The notes beneath the pieces are model-generated. The model searched no databases. It saw nothing but the letters and a program-made list of their open reading frames with translations, and was not told the origin of the DNA. Made by a program: the position numbers and the translations under genes. From Lachnospiraceae bacterium (GTDB lineage Bacteria; Bacillota; Clostridia; Lachnospirales; Lachnospiraceae), in the NCBI GenBank assembly GCA_021770345.1, contig JAETRD010000002.1, positions 124,001 to 188,000 of the forward strand: 64,000 nucleotides of DNA, given 5' to 3'. Positions 16,946-24,999 of the stretch are shown here, piece by piece (position 1 is the first letter of the stretch; every line of letters begins with the position of its first letter).

Positions 16946-16976
16946 AATAGAGCGGAGAATTTTCCGCTCTATTTTT
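16946..16976 (+). terminator. Terminator after rpsO
   Basis: AATAGAGCGGA (16946-16956) pairs with TCCGCTCTATT (near 16962-16972) and is followed by a T-run. An additional imperfect hairpin at about 16884-16930 lies between the stop codon and this terminator. Confidence 0.87.
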
Positions 16977-17004
16977 GGATAATGTATCACGAAAACGATT
17001 TTTC

Positions 17005-17091
17005 GCAGAAGAATATTATCGAGACCACTGAAATGTACACAGGCGGAGCCGGGGAAGGCTGTGTGTATTTCAGTAGTTTCGGTACTTCTGC
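17005..17091 (+). promoter_or_regulatory. Long hairpin in the pnp leader
   Basis: GCAGAAG (17005-17011) pairs with CTTCTGC (17085-17091) and the stem continues inward through CTGAAAT (17028-17034) with ATTTCAG (17067-17073) and ACACAG with CTGTGT, with a few mismatches and G-U pairs. In Escherichia coli a pnp leader stem-loop is cut by RNase III as part of PNPase autoregulation; an equivalent role here is inference. Confidence 0.6.
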
Positions 17092-17137
17092 AGGATCACA
17101 GGGCACGGGAGTGTCGAAATAAAAAGGAGAATACAAT

Positions 17138-19231
17138 ATGTACAAAAGTTATTCATTGGAACTTGGAGGCAGAACCCTTACCGTGGATATCGGAAGGGTG
17201 TGTGCACAGGCAAACGGAGCGGCTTTGCTGAAATACGGTGAGACTACGGTATTGTCTACGGTCACGGCATCGGACAAGCCGAGGGACGGGATTGATTTCT
17301 TCCCGCTGAGCGTAGAATTCGAAGAAAAGATGTATTCGGTCGGAAAGATTCCGGGCGGTTTTAACAAGAGAGAAGGAAAAGCGTCCGAGAACGCGGTCTT
17401 AACTTCCCGCGTCATCGACCGTCCGATGCGGCCGTTGTTTCCGAAGGATTACCGCAACGACGTTACCATCAATAACATGGTAATGTCCGTGGATCCGGCA
17501 TGCCGCCCGGAGGTTGTCGGGATGATCGGCTCCGCGCTGGTGACGACGATCTCAGATATCCCGTTCGCGGGTCCGTGTGCGACCACGCAGATGGGGATGG
17601 TGGACGGAGAATTTATCGTGAATCCGTCACAGAAGGAATGGGACAACGGAGATCTGCAGCTGACGGTTGCATCCACCTCCGAGAAAGTGATTATGATCGA
17701 AGCCGGGGCCAATGAAATCCCGGAGGACCGGATGATCGAGGCAATCTACAAATGCCATGATATCAATCAGACGATCATCGCGTTTATCAACAAAATCCGT
17801 GAGGAAGTCGGAAAACCGAAACACACCTATACCAGCTGTGCGATTCCCGACGAAATGTTTGCGGCAATCAGAGAGATCGTAACGCCGGAGCAGATGGAGG
17901 AGGCCGTATTTACGGACGAAAAACAGAAGCGCGAGGAGAATATCCGCGCGATAACCGAGAAGCTCGAGGAGGCGTTTGCCGACAATGAAGAGTGGCTTGC
18001 GGTACTCGGCGAGGCCGTTTACCAGTATCAGAAGAAGACTGTCCGCAAGATGATCTTAAAAGACCACAAGCGCCCGGACGGGCGTGCGATTGACCAGATT
18101 CGTCCGCTTGCCGCGGAGGTGGACCTGATCCCGAGAGTGCACGGCTCCGCAATGTTTACCCGCGGACAGACACAGATCTGCGATGTCGTCACATTAGCTC
18201 CGCTGTCCGAGGTACAGAGGATTGACGGCTTAGACGAGAATATCACAACAAAGAGATATATGCACCAGTACAATTTCCCGTCCTATTCGGTGGGAGAGAC
18301 CAAGGTATCCCGCGGACCGGGACGCCGGGAAATCGGTCACGGCGCGCTCGCGGAGAAAGCGTTGATGGCGGTGCTTCCGTCCGAGGAGGAATTTCCTTAC
18401 GCAATTCGTGCGGTGTCCGAGACGTTTGAGTCCAACGGTTCGACCTCGATGGCATCCACCTGTGCGTCGTGCATGTCGCTGATGGCGGCGGGCGTTCCGA
18501 TTAAGGCGATGGTGGCCGGGATCTCCTGCGGTCTTGTGACCGGCGATACCGATGACGACTATATTGTTCTGACCGACATCCAGGGATTAGAGGATTTCTT
18601 CGGGGATATGGATTTCAAGGTGACCGGTACGCATAAAGGCATCACGGCAATCCAGATGGATATCAAGATTCACGGGCTTACCAGACCCATTGTCGAGGAG
18701 GCCATCCGCAGGACCAGAGAGGCGAGAATCTACATTATGGACGAGGTGATGTCCAAGGCGATCGCAGAGCCGCGCAAGGAGGTTTCCGCCTATGCGCCGA
18801 AGATCATCCAGATACAGATCGATCCGGCAAAGATCGGTGATGTGGTCGGACAGAGAGGCAAGACGATCAACGAGATCATCGAACGCACCGGCGTCAAGAT
18901 TGATATCACGGACGACGGTTCGGTTTCCGTATGCGGTACCGACGCTGCGATGATGGACAAGGCCGTGGAGATGATTCGGATTATCACGACGGATTTTGAG
19001 GAAGGCCAGGTTTTGACCGGCGTCGTGGTGAGTATCAAGGAGTTCGGGGCATTTCTTGAGTTTGCGCCGGGCAAAGAGGGGATGGTGCACATTTCAAAGA
19101 TTGCGAAGGAGCGTATCAACCATGTGGAGGATGTGCTCACATTGGGCGATAAAGTCCGGGTCGTTTGTCTTGGAAAGGATAAGATGGGCAGAATCAGCTT
19201 TTCCATGAAGGATGTCCGGGAGGATAAGTAA
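17138..19231 (+). CDS. pnp: Polyribonucleotide nucleotidyltransferase (PNPase)
   Basis: Phosphorolytic 3'-5' exoribonuclease of mRNA decay; 697 residues. Two RNase PH-like domains flank a helical linker. The first contains YGETTVLSTVTAS and FNKREGKASENAVLTSRVIDRPMRPLFP. The second contains RTRGQTQ-like sequence (FTRGQTQICDVVTLAP), RRTREARIYIMDEV and the KDFFGDMDFKV-type acidic site (EDFFGDMDFKVTGT). KH (IGDVVGQRGKTINEIIE) and S1 (GVVVSIKEFGAFLEFAPGKEGMVHIS) domains close the protein. AAAGGAG precedes the ATG. Confidence 0.97.
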   Translation: MYKSYSLELGGRTLTVDIGRVCAQANGAALLKYGETTVLSTVTASDKPRDGIDFFPLSVEFEEKMYSVGKIPGGFNKREGKASENAVLTSRVIDRPMRPLFPKDYRNDVTINNMVMSVDPACRPEVVGMIGSALVTTISDIPFAGPCATTQMGMVDGEFIVNPSQKEWDNGDLQLTVASTSEKVIMIEAGANEIPEDRMIEAIYKCHDINQTIIAFINKIREEVGKPKHTYTSCAIPDEMFAAIREIVTPEQMEEAVFTDEKQKREENIRAITEKLEEAFADNEEWLAVLGEAVYQYQKKTVRKMILKDHKRPDGRAIDQIRPLAAEVDLIPRVHGSAMFTRGQTQICDVVTLAPLSEVQRIDGLDENITTKRYMHQYNFPSYSVGETKVSRGPGRREIGHGALAEKALMAVLPSEEEFPYAIRAVSETFESNGSTSMASTCASCMSLMAAGVPIKAMVAGISCGLVTGDTDDDYIVLTDIQGLEDFFGDMDFKVTGTHKGITAIQMDIKIHGLTRPIVEEAIRRTREARIYIMDEVMSKAIAEPRKEVSAYAPKIIQIQIDPAKIGDVVGQRGKTINEIIERTGVKIDITDDGSVSVCGTDAAMMDKAVEMIRIITTDFEEGQVLTGVVVSIKEFGAFLEFAPGKEGMVHISKIAKERINHVEDVLTLGDKVRVVCLGKDKMGRISFSMKDVREDK

Positions 19232-19270
19232 ATAAACTGCAGGCAGATTTCCGTGTCTGAACACAGTATG

Positions 19271-19306
19271 CAAAGAAGTCGTCACCAAATGGGGACGACT
19301 TCTTTG
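19271..19306 (+). terminator. Terminator after pnp
   Basis: A perfect 13-bp stem, CAAAGAAGTCGTC (19271-19283) with GACGACTTCTTTG (19294-19306). Its right arm overlaps the -35 region of the next promoter. Confidence 0.8.
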
Positions 19307-19332
19307 CGCTTTCCGGAAAGATATAGTATAAT
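19304..19332 (+). promoter_or_regulatory. Promoter of the FapA-receiver gene
   Basis: TTGCGC (19304-19309), 17-base spacer, TATAAT (19327-19332). The -35 overlaps the pnp terminator. Confidence 0.68.
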
Positions 19333-19344
19333 AACTTTTATATA

Positions 19345-19382
19345 GTTTCGGTGTGACAGAGGATCTTGCGCCATACCGAAAC
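19345..19382 (+). promoter_or_regulatory. 5' leader hairpin before the FapA-receiver gene
   Basis: GTTTCGGT (19345-19352) pairs perfectly with ACCGAAAC (19375-19382) around a 22-base loop, within the short leader and about 20 bases before the start codon. Function unknown; no riboswitch class recognised. Confidence 0.45.
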
Positions 19383-19402
19383 GAGAGTCAGAGGAGGTCG
19401 GT

Positions 19403-20965
19403 ATGAGGGGAAAGCCTGAGATAGAGATCCGCAGGGACGCGATGGCAGTGACCGTCTGTATTGTGCCGGACGGGGCGGCGGAGATTACGGAGCACATGCT
19501 GCGGGACGCGCTTGCGGCGAGGGGAGTAAGCGCGGGGATCAAAGAAGATGTATTGAGAGAGATTGCGGATCACGGGATTTGCAACCAGTGTTATGTCGTT
19601 GCGGAGGGAATGCCGGCTGTTGACGGAAAAAGCGGATATTACGAGTATTTTTTCCGTCAGGATACAAAAGAGTTTGTGCCGACTATCCGGGAGGACGGCA
19701 GCGTGGATTATTCGCCGACGATACATTTTGTGGAGAAGGGAAGCAAGGTGGCGGAGTATCATCCCGCAAGGCAGGGCAGTCCCGGGAGCACCGTTTTCGG
19801 CGGGGAGCTGAAACCGGCCCGCGGAAAGGAGCTGCCTCCGTTAGTCTGCAAGAACGTGGAGAAACGGGACAACGGTTACTATGCCAAAGAGCGGGGGAAA
19901 ATCAGCCGTTGGGAGAACCGGATTGAAATATGCACCAATCTGACGATTGACGGGGATGCCGGGTATTCGATGAGAACGGTTGATTTCAACGGGGACGTTG
20001 TGGTCAAAGGCGACGTGCTGACCGACGTCGTCATTCGCGCCGGGGGAGATATTACGGTGGATGGCGTCGTCGAGGGCGCGACGCTTGTCACGACCGGCAA
20101 TATTGTCGTGCGGCACGGCGTACACGGGAAGGGAAAGGCCGTGCTCGAGGCGGGCGGCAGCGTCATCAGCAATTTTATCGAAAAAGCAAAGATCACGGCC
20201 GGAGGAGACATCCGTGTCGACTACATGGCAAATACGCAGGCGTATGCGAAAAAGACGATTCTTGCCACGGGGAAAAAGGGACAGATTATCGGCGGGGAGG
20301 CGTTTGCCGGGGAGGCGGTCGACGCTTATCGGATCGGAAACGAGATGGGAACCCGCACGAATATTTCCGTGGACAGCGAGGATGCGGGCCAGCGGATGCT
20401 TGCGAAAATCGTCGTGCACAAGAAGCTTTACGAGCGCGTGGAGTTGAGCATAAACGGCGTGACGGCAAAGCGCTTTCCTGCATTCGGTGAATTTCATTAT
20501 GTGGACGGAGAGATGAAAGTGTTTGAAATCGGAAAATTCCGTCCGGTACAGAGTGAAGATACGGCAACGACACAGGAGAAAAAACCGCTGATTCTGCTTG
20601 TGGACGACGATGCGGTCGTGCTGCGGACGGAGTACGCATACCTGTGTCAGGATTACCGTGTTGCGACGGCGTCTTCCCCGCAGGATGCGATGCGGTATCT
20701 GAAACGCTATAAACCGGATCTGGTGCTGCTGGATTATCTGATGCCGCAGATGAACGGGGGAAAGCTGCTGGAACAGATACGCAAAGACAGCGATAAGAAA
20801 GTCGCGGATGTCGCGGTGTTTTTTGTCACAAACACGACGGACAAACGGATCGTGACGGAATGCTTAAAGCTCTGTCCACAGGGATATCTGGTAAAGCCGC
20901 TGAAAAAGGACGAGCTGCTGAAGACGGTTGCGGGGTATTTTGCAAAAAAGGAAAAACGGACGTAA
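19403..20965 (+). CDS. FapA (DUF342) polymer-forming protein fused to a response-regulator receiver domain
   Basis: A 520-residue two-part protein. Residues 1-380 match the FapA/DUF342 family: an N-terminal domain, then a right-handed beta-helix region (about 175-300) with short repeats rich in G, D, V and I (VDFNGDVVVKGDVL, IRAGGDITVDGVVEG). After a linker (381-394) comes a complete CheY-like receiver, 396-515: acidic residues D401-D403, phosphoacceptor D444 (LLDYLMPQMNG), Thr476 and Lys498 (YLVKPL). There is no DNA-binding output, so phosphorylation presumably changes FapA assembly or partners. GAGGAGG precedes the ATG, and a hybrid kinase with an Hpt domain follows 37 bases later. FapA function in Firmicutes is poorly defined. 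Confidence 0.88.
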   Translation: MRGKPEIEIRRDAMAVTVCIVPDGAAEITEHMLRDALAARGVSAGIKEDVLREIADHGICNQCYVVAEGMPAVDGKSGYYEYFFRQDTKEFVPTIREDGSVDYSPTIHFVEKGSKVAEYHPARQGSPGSTVFGGELKPARGKELPPLVCKNVEKRDNGYYAKERGKISRWENRIEICTNLTIDGDAGYSMRTVDFNGDVVVKGDVLTDVVIRAGGDITVDGVVEGATLVTTGNIVVRHGVHGKGKAVLEAGGSVISNFIEKAKITAGGDIRVDYMANTQAYAKKTILATGKKGQIIGGEAFAGEAVDAYRIGNEMGTRTNISVDSEDAGQRMLAKIVVHKKLYERVELSINGVTAKRFPAFGEFHYVDGEMKVFEIGKFRPVQSEDTATTQEKKPLILLVDDDAVVLRTEYAYLCQDYRVATASSPQDAMRYLKRYKPDLVLLDYLMPQMNGGKLLEQIRKDSDKKVADVAVFFVTNTTDKRIVTECLKLCPQGYLVKPLKKDELLKTVAGYFAKKEKRT

Positions 20966-21002
20966 AGCACTGCAAACGAGTATGGACGAGCGGGGGAATA
21001 CG

Positions 21003-24000
21003 ATGAGGGAGTATCTGAAAAAGAACTGGCATGTAATGCTTTATTTTGGCTTTCTGTTTTTGACTTTTTTCTTTGTGGGACTGGCCGGAAGGAGCCGGGA
21101 GAACTACCGGTTTGCGGAGCGGGAAAACCTGTCTTTTGCAGAGCCATGGGACTATGAGTTCTCGGACGGCACATCGGGTCAGACCGAGCTTCCGGCGAGG
21201 CTTTCCACAGAAGGAAAGCCGGATGCGCTGATACTGAAAAACACGCTGCCGACGGTGCGTGACGGCATGGTGTTTATGTATCGCTCAAGACATACGGATG
21301 TCAGAATTTACATAGCCGGAGAAATGGTGTATGACGGGCTTATGACGCCGGAGGGGCAGCTTCGGAACACGCCGTTTCCGCTGGCGGGAAATGTCTGGAA
21401 TGAGGTGGTGCTGCGGGAGGAGTTTTCCGGCAGGGAAATCGTAATCGAGCAAAACTGTGCTGTCGAGCGCTATCTGCGGGGCCCCGGTGACGTGTTTCTC
21501 GGGGATCGCGCAACCTTCTTCCTGGAGCTTAGCACGTCAAAGCTCAGCACGATTATCGGGTCGGGCGTGCTTCTGATTCTTGCGGTTATCCTGTTTGTGG
21601 CCTGGGTCATCCTCGTGATGACAACCCGGGGAAAATATAACGAGATTCTGTGCCTTTCTTTGTTTACCGTCAGCATTGCGCTGTGGGGGTTTACGGAGTT
21701 GCGGTGCCTGCAGTTTGTGTCGGGAAATATGCGGCAGTTTAGCGTGCTCGCTTTTGAGCTGCTGCCTTTGGCCCCGGTGCCGATTGCGCTGTATTTTACC
21801 TGCGGGAAAAGAAAGCAGACCGTCCGGCTGGCAAGGATTGCTGCCGTGATACCGCTTGCGGTGTGGGTGTTCAACAATCTCCTGCATTTTGCCGGGATAC
21901 TGGATCTTGCGCAGACGCTCTCTCTGACACAGCATATGATTGCATTCGAGGTTTTGTTTATCGGCGGGATTCAGGTGAATGATATCTTAAAGGACCGCCG
22001 GACAGACGGAGCGGATTCCGGCGGCATTTTCTGGCGTGTTCCGCTGGTGGGACTTGCGGTTATGTTGCCGCTGGTACTCTTTGACATTGTCAAATATATG
22101 TTTGCCGATATCTATTATGCGGACAGGGCGGATGCAACCTGTTTCGGAATTATCGCGTACATCATCGCGCTTGCCTGTCACTCCGCGCTGCGGCTGATGT
22201 CGGAGAACTTTAAGATCACCGCGGCGAGCCAGGCAAAGTCTCAGTTTCTTGCGAACATGAGCCATGAGATCCGCACGCCGCTCAACGCCGTTTTGGGGTT
22301 TGACGAACTGATTCTGCGGGATGCACAGAGCCAGAAGATTATTGAGTATGCGCAGAGCATACAAAACGCAGGCGTTGTGCTGCAGGATATCATCAACACG
22401 ATACTGGATTTGTCAAAGATTGAATCCGGCAGGATTGAGATTGCGGAAGTGCCGTACAATCTGGTGCAGCTGATCGACAATGCCGCGAGCATCGCGGAGG
22501 CTCTGGCGGAGAAAAAGAACCTGTATTTTCAGCTGGAAGTGGATGAGCGGCTGCCCGAGCATCTCTGCGGCGACGAGGTGCACATCCGGCAGATCCTGGT
22601 GAACCTGCTGAGCAACGCCGTCAAATATACTTATCAGGGCGGCGTGACGTTTCGGGTGGAGCTTTTCCGGGAAGCGGACGGAAACGGCCTGTGTCAGGTG
22701 CGCTATACGGTCAAGGATACCGGAGTCGGCATAAAGCAGGAGGACAAAAAGCGTCTGTTTGAAAAGTTTGAGCGCCTTGATTCCTATGTGAATCGCAATA
22801 CGGAGGGCACCGGACTCGGTATGAATATCGTGGAACTTCTGCTTAAGGCGATGGGGAGCAGGGTGGAGATCGAGAGCGTCTACCGTGTGGGCTCAGAGTT
22901 TTCTTTTATACTCGAACAGCAGGTACTCGACAATGACAGAGTCGGTGTCTATGAGGACGAGAAGCTGCGCATCGGCGTCGGGGAGACAAAGTACGAGTCC
23001 TACATCGCACCGGAGGCTAAGATTCTTGTGGTCGATGACGTGCGTCTGAATCTGGAGGTGGCGAAAGGGCTGCTCGCAAATCTGCGCGTACAGGTGGATG
23101 AGGCGGAGTCGGGGGAACAGGCGATCGAGATGGCGAAAGAATGCCGCTACGACGTAATCCTGATGGATCACATGATGCCGAAGATGGACGGGATCACCGC
23201 GGCAGGAAAAATCCGCGAGCTCGGCAGGGACAAAGAGGAGCGCTATTACTATGCCACGGTGCCGATTCTCGCGCTGACGGCGAACGCGCTTTCCGGAATG
23301 CGGGAGATGTACCTGGAGGCAGGAATGCAGGATTTTATCAGCAAGCCGGTACAGGGAAAAACGCTCGAGGCCATCCTGCGGAAATGGATTCCGGGGGAAA
23401 AGATTTTTGAAAACAAAAAGGAAGACGCGGAAGAGAAGGCGGCGGTGCAGACGGATTGGGAGATTTCCATCGAGGGACTCGATATCGCAGCGGCACGGAT
23501 GTATTTCCCGCGGGAGGATATGTACCGCGATACGCTGCGGACATTTGCCGCGATGCTGCCTGAAAATACGGCCAAAATCGAGGCGTCTTATAAGTCTGAA
23601 GATCTCAGAGAGTACACCGTCACCGTGCACGGGCTGAAAAGCTCCGCGAAAATTATCGGCGCGGTTGAGATTTCGGAGATGGCGAGAAAGCTTGAGGAGG
23701 CGGGCAGAGAGGGAAACCGGAAAACGGTGCTGGCAGATACGCCGCCGCTGCTCGCACTCTACCGGGAGTGCGGAGAGGCCATTCTCGCAAATCTCGGGGA
23801 GGATGTGGCGGACGCCCGTATGCTTACCGAGGAGGAACTGCGCGGCAGACTTCTGCAGTTAAAGCAGTATGCACAGGACTTTGATATGGGGGGACTGATG
23901 CAGTGGGAGAAGGAAACGGAAAATAACAGGGTGGAGGAAGCGTATCTCGAAAGCTGGAAGCAGATAAAGGCGGCCGTGCAGAATGTGGCTTTTTCGGATA

Positions 24001-24032
24001 TCCTGGATATTTTGGAGAAGGTTTTGGAGTGA
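21003..24032 (+). CDS. Hybrid sensor histidine kinase with seven-helix sensor, receiver and Hpt domains
   Basis: A 1009-residue multistep kinase. One membrane segment (about 9-27) precedes an extracytoplasmic domain (30-180), then about seven helices (183-396), a layout like 7TMR-DISM sensors. HisKA carries H421 in NMSHEIRTPLNAVLGF. HATPase shows the N-box NLLSNAVKYT (N538 region), DTGVGI and GTGLGM. The receiver (672-795) has D722 (LMDHMMPKMDG) and K781. The C-terminal Hpt has H876 in TVTVHGLKSSAKIIG. ATG 21003 is chosen, behind GGGGGAA; the frame runs further upstream. The Hpt gives a route to the receiver of the preceding FapA fusion (inference). Sensed signal unknown. Confidence 0.92.
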   Translation: MREYLKKNWHVMLYFGFLFLTFFFVGLAGRSRENYRFAERENLSFAEPWDYEFSDGTSGQTELPARLSTEGKPDALILKNTLPTVRDGMVFMYRSRHTDVRIYIAGEMVYDGLMTPEGQLRNTPFPLAGNVWNEVVLREEFSGREIVIEQNCAVERYLRGPGDVFLGDRATFFLELSTSKLSTIIGSGVLLILAVILFVAWVILVMTTRGKYNEILCLSLFTVSIALWGFTELRCLQFVSGNMRQFSVLAFELLPLAPVPIALYFTCGKRKQTVRLARIAAVIPLAVWVFNNLLHFAGILDLAQTLSLTQHMIAFEVLFIGGIQVNDILKDRRTDGADSGGIFWRVPLVGLAVMLPLVLFDIVKYMFADIYYADRADATCFGIIAYIIALACHSALRLMSENFKITAASQAKSQFLANMSHEIRTPLNAVLGFDELILRDAQSQKIIEYAQSIQNAGVVLQDIINTILDLSKIESGRIEIAEVPYNLVQLIDNAASIAEALAEKKNLYFQLEVDERLPEHLCGDEVHIRQILVNLLSNAVKYTYQGGVTFRVELFREADGNGLCQVRYTVKDTGVGIKQEDKKRLFEKFERLDSYVNRNTEGTGLGMNIVELLLKAMGSRVEIESVYRVGSEFSFILEQQVLDNDRVGVYEDEKLRIGVGETKYESYIAPEAKILVVDDVRLNLEVAKGLLANLRVQVDEAESGEQAIEMAKECRYDVILMDHMMPKMDGITAAGKIRELGRDKEERYYYATVPILALTANALSGMREMYLEAGMQDFISKPVQGKTLEAILRKWIPGEKIFENKKEDAEEKAAVQTDWEISIEGLDIAAARMYFPREDMYRDTLRTFAAMLPENTAKIEASYKSEDLREYTVTVHGLKSSAKIIGAVEISEMARKLEEAGREGNRKTVLADTPPLLALYRECGEAILANLGEDVADARMLTEEELRGRLLQLKQYAQDFDMGGLMQWEKETENNRVEEAYLESWKQIKAAVQNVAFSDILDILEKVLE

Positions 24033-24040
24033 TGCGGCAA

Positions 24041-24068
24041 TTACATCGGAACGTTTTCGGCATATAAT
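24041..24068 (+). promoter_or_regulatory. Probable promoter of the subtilisin-like protease gene
   Basis: TTACAT (24041-24046), 16-base spacer, TATAAT (24063-24068). The expected start of transcription falls just before the AAAGG ribosome site, giving a very short leader. Confidence 0.5.
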
Positions 24069-24087
24069 GAAAAGAAAAGGCATTCTT

Positions 24088-24999
24088 ATGAACTATGTGA
24101 AGCGTGCCATTCATGCAGAAAATGTATATAAGTATGGCCTGAGCGGGAAAAATGTAACCGTGGCGATCATGGACACCGGGATTGCCGCACACAGGGATTT
24201 TGAAAACCGCATTCTGGCCTTTCGGGATTTCTGTGAGGGGAGACAGGAATGCTATGACGATAACGGACACGGGACGCATGTGGCGGGGATTATCGCGGGA
24301 AGCGGCAGAATGTCTGCCGACGTGGAGGGCGGGCCTGTCTATGCCGGAATCGCGCCGCAGGCCGGTATCGTGATGTTAAAGGTGTTAGACCGGCTGGGCA
24401 ACGGAAAGACGGAGCAGGTACTTGCCGGTATCCGGTGGCTCCGGGAAAATGGGGCCGCATACAATATACGGCTGCTCAATATCTCGGTCGGAATGCTTCC
24501 GAATGCGGGGGCGACGGAGCAGCGCGCGCTGCTTGACGCAGTGGACGGACTGTGGGACGCCGGAATCATGGTGGTGGCTGCGGCCGGAAACAACGGTCCG
24601 CGTGAGAACACCGTGACGATTCCGGGGATATCGCGCAAGATACTGACGGTCGGGAGTGTGGACGACGGCGGAGCGGCGACGGGAGGACTCGGCAGGGGGT
24701 ACAGTGGTATGGGGCCGACGGAGTGCTGTATTATCAAGCCGGAAATCCTGGCCCCGGGCACGAATATTATGAGCTGTTCGCGGGACGGGATCGGATATGT
24801 GAAAAAGAGCGGCACCTCCATGGCCGCGCCGGTGGTCACGGGGGCTCTGGCGCTTGCAGCAGAGAAATACCCGAATCTGACGCCGGCGGAGCTGAAGCTG
24901 CGGCTGTATGAACGCGCATATCCGCGGGGGGAGCACATCGGAAAAAAATGCTGGGGCGTACTGCATGTGGATTATTTGGTGAGAGGAAGTTACGGATGA
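24088..24999 (+). CDS. Intracellular subtilisin-like serine protease (S8 family)
   Basis: A 303-residue peptidase with the full subtilisin triad: Asp29 (VAIMDTGI), His61 (DNGHGTHVAGIIAG) and Ser244 (SGTSMAAPVV), plus the oxyanion Asn168 (AAAGNNGP). There is no signal peptide and no propeptide beyond some 20 residues, so it should act in the cytoplasm like the ISP-type subtilisins. The ATG at 24088 is chosen, with AAAGG 7 bases upstream; in-frame starts further upstream give an unlikely Trp-rich lead inside the kinase gene. Its stop overlaps the cardiolipin synthase start (ATGA), so the two are probably co-translated. Substrate unknown. Confidence 0.92.
   Translation: MNYVKRAIHAENVYKYGLSGKNVTVAIMDTGIAAHRDFENRILAFRDFCEGRQECYDDNGHGTHVAGIIAGSGRMSADVEGGPVYAGIAPQAGIVMLKVLDRLGNGKTEQVLAGIRWLRENGAAYNIRLLNISVGMLPNAGATEQRALLDAVDGLWDAGIMVVAAAGNNGPRENTVTIPGISRKILTVGSVDDGGAATGGLGRGYSGMGPTECCIIKPEILAPGTNIMSCSRDGIGYVKKSGTSMAAPVVTGALALAAEKYPNLTPAELKLRLYERAYPRGEHIGKKCWGVLHVDYLVRGSYG

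Noticed and set aside
19345-19382. Cyclic-di-GMP or other known riboswitch before the FapA fusion
   Set aside because: The structure is a single 8-bp stem in a leader too short for a known aptamer.
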